Assembly: GCA_933228675.1 (NCBI GenBank)
Contig: OW121741.1
Location: forward strand, 42,927,080 to 42,991,079
DNA: 64,000 bases
Direction of reading: 5' to 3'
Source: Stomorhina lunata
Taxonomy: Eukaryota; Arthropoda; Insecta; Diptera; Rhiniidae
Both the position numbers and the translations under genes were made by a program. Under the pieces are notes generated by a model. The model saw only the letters and a program-made list of their open reading frames with translations, was not told where the DNA came from and did no database searches. Shown one piece after another: positions 46,941 to 58,058 of the stretch (position 1 is the first letter of the stretch; each line of letters begins with the position of its first letter).

Positions 46941-47195
46941 GTGAACCGCCGTTTTATAGCAGGTTTGTCATCCGCCTAGCATACCAAAGGTCCCAAGTTC
47001 GATCAATGGCCAGACCCATTTAAAAAAAATTAAAATTTTCAAAAAAAGCGGTTCACCCCATAATACAGCTAGCCACTGGTTATTAAGTATTAGGCTATGT
47101 AAAACTTTTCTAAATAATGCTTTTGCCGATCGGAGCCGGAGTTAAAACGTGGGTCCCTTTCAATGAGCCTAAAAATAGAATCGGAAGCAGCTCAT
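46941..47195 (+). mobile_element. tRNA-derived SINE, family 1, copy 5 (3'-truncated)
   Basis: The head has a mutated A box (TTTATAGCAGG) and B box GTTCGATCAA. The body follows family 1 to about 47195, where the usual GGAATGTTGTCGGGG end is missing. More diverged than the other copies. Confidence 0.8.
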
Positions 47196-47556
47196 TTGGC
47201 TGCTATTTTCTTCAAATGAAAGAAGGAATATATAGGAGGTTAAACTGTCAGATGGCTACACTGGAAATTGATAATTTCGTAACATAAGACCGAACACAGA
47301 ACCCTAAATTTTGGTAAATAATAACGGACCAGTGCATCTTACAGAATAGGGCTTTTTAACGCTTTTAATAGAAGTTATAATGTTGCTGGAGGTAGTTCAC
47401 TAAAAAAGTGGATAAGGTAAAGGGACTAAGAGTTTCCCGACTGGTGAGAGAAGAGATATCGGCCAGTACAACTTATTTTATTCAAGGGCTCCGAAGGTGT
47501 TTAAATTGGAATCATTTTACTCAATCATAATATTTTTTCAACTTGTCTTTCTCAGA

Positions 47557-49655
47557 GTGCTCAGTAGGGGTATAACTTTTGAACAATTTTTTACATTATC
47601 AAAAAATACCTATCAATGCCATATAGACCATGAAAATCTATGATAAAAAGTAGGGTCACTTTTTCGCGGGCGTTAAAAAAGTTCCCCCCAAATCATTTTG
47701 AAGTTTAGTATTTCGATTTTTTTTTTTTTTTTTTTTACAGTTTAGACAGAGAAGTTCTCTATTCCATTTACTCGTTGATTTTTGTGTCAGTGCGTAGTGA
47801 TATTTAAGTTTATAAAATGTTTCATAGAAGTGCTCTAATTTGTAACCGAAAAAATTCGGAAATCTGGACCCAAAACTTTAGTAAATTTCAAAAGATTCGA
47901 GAAGTTCAGAATATAGAATACCCACTATATGAATTAAACCAAGTGCCCAAACAGAAAATAGTTATTGGAAGATTTAATGCGTTGATCCAATTAGAAAAAT
48001 AAAAAATAAATAGATGTGAAATTATATCTCAAGAACTTTCCGATTTGTGGATTAAGTTAAATATTCCCAAAATGACTATGTCTTCTATATATAGAAAAGT
48101 AAAACAGTTGATTTTTGTGTATCAAAAAAGTCAAAAGCATCCAAAGGCCAATAATTTTAAAAATGATTTTGATATTTCCAAGCAAACTTTTAAGCCAATA
48201 TCCGAAACAAGCTCACAACGAAATCTCTCCGACTCAGATTCAGTATCGATGTACGACAATGATGGCGAAGATTCATATGATGATGATGCCGATTACACGC
48301 CACCTTCAAGGCTTAAAGCAAATAAGCGGTCAATAAAACCAGCTATTACTTTAGTAAACAATGCTAAAGTAAGTACCAAAAAAGCAGCTAAAATATGCAA
48401 GGAACTAGCTGAATCAGGGGTCAACATCTCAACTCCATCCCAACCAGCAATTTATAAGGCAGTAATTAAATCTGCGGAACAAAAGATAGAGATTCTAAAA
48501 GAAACTTTAAAAAACGAAAACTGGTGTCTTCATTTCGATGGGAAGAAAATTGGAAAAAAAGAAATACAGGTTATTATGCTTAAAAACCAATTTCGGGAAA
48601 TAAAGTTAGGCGTTTTAGTACTGGAGAATGGAAAAGCGTGTAATATTTTTAATGGCATCAGAAAAACTCTAGAAAAATTTGAGGTACTGAAGTGTATAAA
48701 AATGATAATTTGTGATACAACCAGTGTCAATACTGGTAAAAGAAACGGTGTTGTTAAGCTACTGCAGAACCATTTTGAAGCAAAAGGTTTGCCTCCACCT
48801 CAGTACATTCGATGTCAGCACCATGTTCTGGATCTTGTTCTAAGACATGTTATGGATGCTTCGATAGATGGAAGAAGTACCTCTCCAAATATTGCTTACG
48901 ATTTCGTTGACGAATTGGTAAACAACTATGACCAGTTGAAACAAATATACCAACAAAATGAGGAATGATTAAAAATAGAAAATATAAAGTGGCGAGACGA
49001 CATGCAATATTTGTATGAATTAGGTAAAGCTTTTAGATACTTCATTAAGAAGAAAAAATTCCCATATATAAATTTTAAGACAATACCGCCGCTTAGTAAT
49101 GCAAGATGGAATTCAAGAGCAATACTTGCAATTCTAGCATTTATTCTCATACCGAAATATCGATAAAAGTTATTCAGAGTATGCGAATTCATATGTGGAG
49201 CGTGGTATGATGTTTGGTTTTCTAACCACTACTTTAATGAAACAGATTTTGAATCTTTAAAGCAATCACTGGAACAATTTGCACATGCTCGGGAATGCTT
49301 TCTTAAACATTGGGTGGTAGAAGACTCTAAAATTCATAAACAACAACGAAGCAATATTTGCGCGGAACTTGGTATCAAACTTGTTCAAGATATTTTTCAA
49401 TATTGCAAAACAACACGCACTTTGAACTTAAAGTTTATTTCCTTCAACAATGATATTATGTAGTATCTGAAGTTAATTTATATTTAAAAAATAAAAATTC
49501 AAATATTATTATTTTTTGGGAGCTTTTAGAAAAAACGGTTTGGGGGGAGGTTTTTAATCCAAATTGATCTCAAAAAACTGTTTTCTTGATATAAACATCA
49601 GTAGCCACCCCATAGTGATAGGTATTTTTTTTTTGGTTATACCCCTAGTGCTCAG
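47557..49655 (+). mobile_element. hAT element with a nearly complete transposase gene
   Basis: The element spans 47565-49647 (2083 bp). Perfect 12-bp TIRs TAGGGGTATAAC are followed inside by a shared ATACCTATCA block. A perfect 8-bp duplication GTGCTCAG lies at 47557-47564 and 49648-49655. The ends and duplication are classic hAT. The interior has one plus-strand reading frame (47817-49463). Confidence 0.92.
47817..49463 (+). pseudogene. hAT-element transposase-like protein, three stops, no frameshift
   Basis: One frame of 548 codons from ATG 47817 to TAG 49461, interrupted only by stops at 48000 (TAA), 48966 (TGA) and 49164 (TAA). The largest open part is 48045-48968. It shows an acidic linker (DGEDSYDDDADY, near 48260), a CLHFDGKKIGKKEIQV segment (about 48525-48572), CDTTSVNTGKRNG (48711-48749), RCQHHVLDLVLRHVMD (48811-48858), ARWNSR near 49101 and a C-terminal RSNICAELGIKL. 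C-D-T-T-x-x-N-T-G and the His-rich block fit an RNase H-fold transposase. It is not a standard hobo/Ac-type sequence, but the ends assign it to hAT. Confidence 0.8.
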
Positions 49656-51664
49656 TCTTTACTTCACAAATGTTGAAAGAAATTTGATTACCAGATCTGC
49701 TGGAGAACGCCCCCAAGAATTGTTTCTAATATCGGTGCAAAACTCTGATGGATAAACGAAAGCCATATGTTTATTAGGATCTAACCGATATTACAAAATT
49801 ACTTCCACCAATGAAATCTTTTTCAGAATTAGTGAAGCAAAGACGCAGACTTCAAAATACCGATTCCATTTTGAAAACATAGGCGGTAAAATCTTGTTTT
49901 GAGGCATAGAAGAATATATAGAAGGTCGTCAGCTGATCCACTAAAATTTAGTATTCTACTAAATCACACGTACACGAAATGAAAGCTTTTTTGACAAACA
50001 GAAAAGCTTTTTGTACTCAAAATTTTGTTTGAAAAATTACGCGTTATTTTGAATGAAACGCACTGTTCTAAATTGCACACATAAAATGTTATTTTTTTTA
50101 AATATTTTAACATTATTTTGATGTCGAAACACTTTTTATTTTTTACAAACCGAAAATTTTTTATTTTGTTTTCTTTCGACATTCTTTTTTTTTTTTGTTT
50201 TTGCTTAATTTGTATTGAACAAGTAGGGCTGCAATTTTTGGTATTAAAAAAAATAATGAAATTTAGAATAAAAAATTGTTTATAGATTTTAATTATCCTA
50301 AAATCAAGCAAAACTCATTCTATACCTTAAAATATGGATTTCTCAAGAAAATTTCTTAAAATTACGGAGAAAATCTTGAAGAAAATTTTCGTCCCATCAT
50401 ATCATACTTTTTTGTGCAACTGTTTGTATTCATTAAGAAAAGTAAAAGCTCTTTTTAGGCTTACCAATACACTATTACTGATCCGTACTATTGACAGGTC
50501 CCAGGTGTACTTTGACGTTTCGTTGACTTTCTAGGTATTTATTTATTCTATGTTTTGAGGTACCTAGAACAACATTTCAACTGCAGTTCCAGTTTAAATA
50601 AATAATAGGTATTTTCAAAATATTGAGGATTTTGATTTTATCTAGTTTAAGTCTGAGCTATCTGAAAATAATACATCCCGACAATTTTGTTATTTTTTGA
50701 GAAAATAATAGCTCTATCGAAATACGAAAGGTTTTGCAGCCTCGATTCTTCATATTAGAACGCCACAGAAATCTTGGGATTAGGAATACAAAAATGAAAC
50801 CTTACAACAACAGCATCTCAATGCGAAAAGGGTATAACTATTTCGCCCAGGATTTTTTATCAATCAAAGCTCTAACAGCATCAAAAATTAAATACACACT
50901 CTTATACAATAGAAAAACGTCAACAAACACAACCTTAAACCAACAACCGTAACTTTTAGTCTTTTGAGTTTAAATTTAACGACAATTCTGTTATGGTATA
51001 TGTGAGTCAGACTGTATACATATATAGCATAAGTATATATTAATAACACACACTCACCCGTACTCATTCATCGTGAAACACAAAGTCCCAAACGTAATTT
51101 TTACGAACTCATTGAACTGCGTGAGTGTGAAAAAATAACAATTTAGATAAACATTGCGTCGCCATAGGTCGCGCCACAGTTAACCCAGAGTTTGTCGTCT
51201 ATGGAGCTTACAAACCAACACATACATTTATATATACACACTTACAAATTTGCAAACATTCATACATTATATTTTATATAAGTAAGGCAGCTTCTTAGTA
51301 AAAATATTAATAAAAGCAACAATTTTATAATAGAATTTAACATAGAAAAATTATTCGCACTTACTTGCACAGTGGTTTAAATTGGTAGAGCTTTTGAATA
51401 ATAGAACTTTGTCATATTATTTATCAATAATTAGTTTTTCTTTGTATTTTAAAATAAATCAAAACGACAAGCCTCTAATATACAAGGAATTTTGCTTAAA
51501 TTTCCATTCTTTAACCCTTTTTTGCCCAAAATTTCTAATCATTAAATTATTGCAATTTTCTTTTGTCTTAATTATGATTTAAGCATAGTTTAAGCTCATA
51601 CACTATGTTTTGTATTTTTGGCGGAACGGAAAGGGCATGTTATATTCCTTTTACTCAAAAGTAC
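49656..51664. other. Low-repeat region, no feature assigned
   Basis: No recognised element over 2 kb. ORFs at 49964-50311 and 50734-50952 have no family resemblance. A region near 51150-51200 is less AT-rich. It could be unique host sequence flanking the hAT insertion. Confidence 0.5.
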
Positions 51665-52963
51665 CATTGCACGGTGGTAAAAAGCGGCCAAAAATGATTT
51701 TTCTTAATTTTATAATTTTGATTAAATATTGATGGTAGTTTATAGCCAACACTCTAAAGTATCCAATTTAATTGTATCTTTGACTTTTGAAGTACCAATT
51801 CGTTTTTTTATACTAGCTCAAAGTTTATCCTTTTTTGCCTACAATTTTAAAGTTAAAAATTTGATTTTTATATACCCTTGAATAAAAGCTGATAGAATCT
51901 TTCCACTAAAGTTTTTGTTCTAAATTTTTAAGCACTTTTTAAGTATTGTTATTAGTGAATCATTTTGTGTGGTTTTTGAGAATTTCTGTGGTTTTGTTTT
52001 TTGGAAAATTGAAGTGAATTTAAGATAATTAAATAACTAGTGAAAATCAAAAAAAGCTAAATTTTGAAAGACCATATCTAAGTAAAAGGAGCTAAAAGAG
52101 GTTACACATAAATTGGATCTTCTACTCTGAAGTACAAGTAGTATAAATTTCAAATTTCAGCCACATTCTCTTGCCGCCCTATTTACCAGAATCGTTTTAC
52201 TAACTTCATCTTTTTACATATTTTAAACATTTTTAATTATACCAGGTTGAAATTTAGTAAGAACCTCAAGCAGTATTTATCAAATGCTTTTATTAAAATT
52301 TACTTTAATTACCACCAAAGAACAAATTTAGGATAACAAATTTTATTATGAGCTCAAATAAGATTTAATGTCCTGTATAACGAAAGTTTGGGCGTGGCGT
52401 TGCATTTTTCAGCCTTCTTTGTCAGCCAACACGTTTCTTAGTCAAAATTTTATGATTCCATTGAAAAAAAAAAATTAAAAATACTTAGTTTTTAAGGAAT
52501 TCTGTAAGCAATACATTTACACAGGTGGTGGCCACATTGCAATGAACAAATCAAAAATGCAGAAAGAACATGAAAATCACAGTCTTAAAAATTTCCTCAT
52601 GAACTTTCAACATTTTATGGAAATATTAAGGTTTTTGTTATGTTTTTCATATAATACTAAATCTTGACTAATACACACATTTTTTTCAGAAATTAACATA
52701 TACCTCTGAAACTACTCATCCAAATTTTACAAATTATATATACATATATGAAAATTATTGAATATTTTTCAAAATTATTAAACACATTTTATTAATGTAT
52801 CTTATATGTCCCCTTTTATTTGGCCAACCACTTTTAGTTTCACCATATGATTTATATAATATAAAGAAAGGATCATAGTTTGTCAGCTTAGTAAGTTTAA
52901 GTCAAAAATATGAAGAAATAAACAAGTTATTAATTTTTGGCCGTATTTTACCACCGTGCATTG
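51665..52963. mobile_element. Transib-like MITE I
   Basis: The element spans 51670-52958 (1289 bp). Left end CACGGTGGTAAAAAGCGG; right end inverted CACGGTGGTAAAATACGG. Both are followed by CCAAAAAT, 11 bp from the heptamer. A perfect 5-bp duplication CATTG lies at 51665-51669 and 52959-52963. The interior is AT-rich and non-coding. It shares its terminal layout with MITE C (2675-3831). Confidence 0.85.
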
Positions 52964-53019
52964 GGGGAATATCTCTTTATTCTGATATATTTTTGAAACC
53001 AATTGCTTTTAATTCATTT

Positions 53020-54890
53020 AAGGGAGCTACAGTCTCGCTGTTATTACCCGGGGGCTTGTTGCGTTAAAGGCTTTTCATGGCGTTCTTTACTTCTTGTATT
53101 GTTGGATTGTCTGAAATGCCAATGAATATGCTATTATGCTTGGTTTCATTATACACTTCCATTAGTGGTGTTCCTTTTGAAAGTGATAAAGACATTTCGA
53201 TATCATTCCGATTCCAATTTTCCCAAATCAATTTTCCCACCGACTTTTGCCGTATCAAACCTCAGAGCCGCTATTATTAATCGAACTTTGAATGTTACTA
53301 AATGGTGGTTCATCAAGTTAAGATAATCGCTACTTAGATTTTATTAAAAAGTTATCAATTAGGTTCTTTGTAACGCCGTCCGGTGATATCCAAGTTATTT
53401 TATTGTGAAGTTTATGTGGAAAAATTGTGCCACCTTAAACAAGTTACCTTTCAATCAATCTTTCCCCGTTATCGTTTCTTACACCGACATCATGCTTACC
53501 AATGTAATGCTCCAAACCGATATTGTTTGAACCTATCTTAGCCTCAAAGTCGCCAAGTATCATTGTAATATCACAGTTGTAATATCACATTGTGGTTCAT
53601 TCACCTGCTGAGTTTATCGTTTCAGACTGAATTTCAGTTAGAGCAAAAATATTAATAACACACTGATACATTTTGAGGAAAAAGAAATACACTTTTAAGG
53701 AAACCTATATCAAACGATAGGCCTTATTGAGTGTATCAGTTTGTCATTTTTAGAAATTTCGATATACCCTCAAAATCGAAAGTTATCGATAAAAAAAAAC
53801 GATTTTTTTGGTCTTCTCGAACAAAAATAGACCTAGCTAAGTCATTTGTTTATCGATTTGAAATTTTAACACGGTTTGAGACAGACAAGACATCAGGGTT
53901 TCTTCTTGTTAAAAAAGATTTTTTATTTCATCAAATTATCACAAAAATATTTTCAAACAAATTAAAATTTTTATTTTTTTTTCGATTTTTTCACATTGGG
54001 ACGCCATTTTCCGCAGTATTTTGTTAGGAATGCCAAACTTTTTTATATTTATTTGAAAACTGCATTAAATATTTTGTGAACCTAGATTATTTAAATTTAA
54101 ATTAACAGCGAATTAAAAAAAATATAAGTTTTTTTTTTGTAAAAGGGCCAGTTTAATTAACGTACTATATCCGACCGCCATTTCTCTTCTTTCGAAAAAA
54201 GTTGAAAAAACATCTAACGTAGTATTGTATAAAAAATTTTCTAATATTTATACAAACATACAAATACTGAATTCACCTTTTTTACTAAAATTGTTATATC
54301 TCTGTTAATATGTTTCCGATTTTAATTAAAGTACTCTTGTTTTACAAAATGGTAACCATGATTTTTTTTAAGTCAAAATATATTAGGTCTTCTGATAAAT
54401 TTTACGAAAAAAAAGCTTCCGAAGTTGAAAAAATCGAAAAAAAAAATAAAATTTTAACTTCAGCATAAAATATTTTTATGATAAATTGGTCATGTTAAAA
54501 AAAGGTCTTTACGAAGTGAAAGCCTATTTTGTTTTCTGTCGAAACACATTTTAAAATTTAAAATCGATGTAAAAATGACTCAGTTAAGCCTTCTTTTCTC
54601 CGCTAAGTCCAAAAAAATCGTTTTTTATCGATAACTTCGATTTTGAGGGTATATTGAAAATTTTAAAAATGGTAAAATAACCGATTTCTACTGGTTGAGC
54701 TTAGTTTCGTTCCGAGTGTATTTTCACTGTATCAGAGTGTAATTATCAAATTACGAGCTTTTGTCTTCAGTTTGATTGCCATTAGCCTCTCACTGATAGG
54801 ATACCATGCTACCATGGCCTTTGCTATTTCTTTATATCAGGAAGCCCACACCTCTACTATGTTTATCGCCATCCGCTTCGCAAACTTTAA
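53020..54890 (-). mobile_element. RTE-like LINE copy 3, split by a foldback
   Basis: Read on the minus strand: endonuclease (SRGVGFL at about 54855, WYPISERLMAIKLKTKARNL to 54742), interrupted by the foldback at 53658-54739, then FALTEIQSETIN, GDFEAKIGSNN (about 53545) and GKHDVGVRNDNGERL. A shortened linker follows and the start of RT, EVKNAMKSLKRNKPPGNN (about 53040-53110). Joining across the foldback restores a continuous endonuclease reading. The rest of RT is absent. Confidence 0.83.
53656..54741. mobile_element. TA-flanked foldback element inside the LINE endonuclease
   Basis: The element spans 53658-54739 (1082 bp), flanked by TA (53656-53657, 54740-54741). Ends read ACACACTGATAC and CACTCTGATAC. 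The arms (about 345 bp each) are inverted copies, with a well-conserved block around 53757-53811 and 54604-54655 (ATATACCCTCAAAATCGAA). The centre is unique and AT-rich. The TA duplication suggests mariner/Tc1-type mobilisation. Confidence 0.85.
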
Positions 54891-55679
54891 GCTTTCCTTT
54901 ATGCCTATATTTGGTTTAATAGTTTGATATCTTCGGATAGAATGGTTTTATTCATCATAATGTTCTCGCATAGATTAGGCACCTTGTGCCAGCTGCCGCA
55001 GCAGGGGGCTTTCTCGCATGATTGCCCCTTGGAGTAGTATATTCTTTATTGTTGTTTCTTTCCATGCTTAAAACATCGTAAGTGCTAAGTCGATGGGTGA
55101 TGAGTCCAAAGACACAAACCACATTTGTAAAGCGAGCCGCTTGTACTGAGACAAACAGACGCTACAGTGTCGTACTTTAGCAAGTACAATTATCTTAGAC
55201 CAAATAAGTTGGAATGGCTCCAAAATAACTCCCTATATAATAGCCCTGACCTAGAATCCCACACGGGTTATTTACTGCATCTTCAACTAGGTTGCTTAGG
55301 TTACCAGGATAAGCCACAAGAAGGTTACAGTAGTAATTGGATATAGTAGCTGAATAAACCAGACAACAACTGCATCCCATTACATTCCAAGCATTCTAAG
55401 TGCCTTTTATTTTCAAAGTTATCGATTGAAGTCTGTGGCCAAATATTTCCTAATTTTTGTTCACTTCCATTAATTTTGGCCCACTAGATTTAAGAATCGA
55501 ACGCTATGTGGTGCTCCAGTGGATAAAGCGAGTTAGATGCCCTACAGCCACTGATGGACACTTTCATTAGAGACGCTTCACAATAGACTTTGAACCATGG
55601 ACGAGGCGCTTGAATGCTTATTTCGGTACTTGAAAAATATATTTCATAAACTCTCTAGCGCCAAACTCTAAAAGACTTG
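54891..55679. other. Unassigned region
   Basis: No clear element. A tRNA-like start (GTGGTGCTCCAGTGGATAAAG near 55508) with a weak B-box-like CTTTGAACCATGG near 55588 may be another SINE head, but I found no second copy. Confidence 0.4.
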
Positions 55680-56175
55680 GTCTATGAATGAATACTAATA
55701 GCAAATATTACTGTTATCTTTAAAAGATTAGAAGTATGGCATAGACGGGCATTTATAAAGATCATAAATGTATTAGGAAAAAGAACGAAGCCTTGCGGTA
55801 CCCCTAATGCGGACCTAATCATGGCCTTGTTTGATGAGATTCTATCTATTAAAAATCTTAAAGTGCCATCTCTGTGCAAGCTCAATGTAAATCAAGGGCA
55901 ATAAGTTTTGATAAAAGTGCAACATGTCACACTCTATCAAACGCCATAGAAATACCCAGAGCCACAACTTTACCTATCCCCTACAAATCACATAGTTTCC
56001 AAAACTTAATTTCAGGGTTTTTAGTCTAACGCTTTTTAGGGATTGGCGTAACATTATTAACCTTCCAGCAGCCAAGAAATTTACCGGCATGGTTCAAGGT
56101 GCTGAAGAGGTTCACTTACGGACTCGCAAACGTCGAACTCCATTGCTTCAAGACCAGTGCTTGAATCCACTAAAG
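55680..56175 (-). mobile_element. Jockey/CR1-like LINE RT fragment
   Basis: The minus strand reads ISMAFDRV and HVALLSKLIAL (about 55890-55960), then RSALGVPQGFVLFPNTFMIF (55682-55885), matching RT blocks AFDRVWH and GVPQGSVLSPxLF. The start of the domain (CWKVNNVTPIPKKR) is near 56035-56080. Stops and shifts throughout. A similar segment is repeated directly at 56522-56690. Confidence 0.78.
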
Positions 56176-56289
56176 ATCATTTAAAGACATCTTTTTCAAA
56201 GTTACAGGTACTCTTTTGAGCTGGGGAAGAGGTTGAGTGCTTTCTGACAATTTTTTTGTGGATTCTTCTTCTGTTATCCTTGACTCCCA

Positions 56290-56522
56290 GTGGAGCATAG
56301 GGCCTCAACCATCCTTTTATATTGAACTCTATTGCGAGATGTTAGGCATACATCATTCCATGAATAGTTTGCCGCTTGTAACTCCGCATCAATTGACCTT
56401 CTTTACGTTCTAGAAGGTACACCAACACGCTTCCTTGTGGATTCCAATGTAGCGCTTGTCGAGCAATGTTGGTATTTGGCCTTCGAAGTATGTGGCCTAT
56501 CCACCGCCATTTCCATTGACAT
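56290..56522 (-). mobile_element. RTE-like LINE copy 4, C-terminal part
   Basis: Matches 5105-5295 and 9165-9350 and encodes the same C-terminal WKWRWIGH motif on the minus strand. It sits between two related Jockey-like LINE segments. One unit of the TATATTGAACTCTATTGC tail repeat is at about 56318. Confidence 0.83.
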
Positions 56523-56690
56523 ACCTATGGCGTAACATTATTAGCCTTCCAACATCCAGGAAATATACCGGCATGGTTTAAGGTACTTAAAAGGTTAACT
56601 TAGGTACGCGAAAGCGTCGAACTCCATTGCTTCAAGACCAGTGCATAAATGCATTGTAGACCGTATTACATCACCTTTTTCTGAAGGTTA
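56522..56690 (-). mobile_element. Jockey-like LINE segment, second copy
   Basis: Similar in direct orientation to 56037-56175 (GGCGTAACATTATTAGCC, CGTCGAACTCCATTGCTTC). Either two LINE insertions of one family or a local duplication that now flanks the RTE-like fragment. Confidence 0.7.
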
Positions 56691-58058
56691 ATAGAGTGTA
56701 AGCAAATCGAAAGAAATCGCTCTAGGTATCACTTATCTTCTAGGTTAGAATAAATGTGGAAAGCGTCTGAAAGAGAATAACGCCTTATCCTTTTCTTACT
56801 AACAAAACCAAACGCCAATAGTAATAAAGACGAGATAAAGGTAGAAATGCTACGGTTGACTTTCGTTTTGAAATCATTTTATACCAAAGCGACCACAGTG
56901 CAACTGAAATTATTTTATTTTCATTGGTATGTGTTACAATTCTATGTCTTCAACTTTAGACCACTTTTCTAAAAGCCGCTGGAAATAAAAGCCGGTATAA
57001 CGAATGGAATCAAAATATACATACATACGAGTACAAACTCATGTATTGAAGTAGTTGCCAACATAATAAATAAATTCGATAAAGATATTCGATTAAATAT
57101 AAGGGTGCGAACCGAACAATAACAAAATATAACACATGTTGGGCCTCAGAATGACTGATGCTTCGGGGGTTTACTTGGAATCTGCAAAAGCAAAATAAAT
57201 GTAAAATGGTGGTGGATGAAAATGAAAAAAAAAAAGAAAATAGAAATAATATCATATTAATATAAATTAACGATGTGGAAAATTTAGTTTAGTAGTGAAA
57301 ATGTCACCAACTCACAAGGACAATATTCGCTCATCGACCAAAGCAATGCATCTTCCTTCAGTCTCACAACCTTATATTTCTGTATGATTATTTAGACTTT
57401 TTTGTAGTGATTTGTTTACTTGAGATCACATGCAAGTAAGATTGTCAATCATACGGCCATAGTGGACAACACCACCCAGCCATGGAAATGCTTTATTTGC
57501 CAACACGTACATCACGCATTTTTCAGTTGAGATACGTAAAGCTCTTGATGAAAAATGATTATAGTCATTTGATATGTATTTAATACACAGGCAGACAAAA
57601 GGACAGACATCACGGGGATACTAAATATTCAGCTCAATGATACTACAAATCTCTTAAACATACCACGAGCATATAATCAAATTCGAAACAAATAGAATTA
57701 TTCAATTCTATTTTTTGCGCTTTAAGATATTTACGAGTAAGTATGTGGGTATTTTCACTTAGGGATTTGAATTTTGTTCTTTTCCAATTAATTTAAATAT
57801 AAACATTGACGAAAAGAAAATCTCGACATTTGTTTCGTTTATTCAGTTTAATAATAACACGTTTGTTTGATATTCAATTTTATTAGCAGATTAAGTCAGT
57901 TAAGATAGTTACTACTTATACACATGGGGTCTGTACTATTTGTAGTCGTACAACTATTTATATAAATAAATATACAAAAGTGTGAAAAAAAATGCTGCCT
58001 TAATGATAGAAGAGACAAATCTGTCAAGTTTGAATTAAATTACAGAAATCAAGTTTAA
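56691..58058. other. Low-repeat region, no feature assigned
   Basis: No TIRs, SINE or LINE motif. The ORF at 57010-57255 is not convincing. Possible unique host sequence. Confidence 0.5.

Noticed and set aside
48530..49192. Minus-strand ORFs over the hAT gene
   Set aside because: Antisense to the 548-codon hAT frame, with no recognised motif.
51369..51390. CACAGTGGTTTAAATTGG as a Transib-like end
   Set aside because: No partner end and no 5-bp duplication; the word alone is too short.
55508..55600. Third tRNA-like SINE head
   Set aside because: The A-box resemblance is fair, but the B box is weak and no second copy exists in the window.
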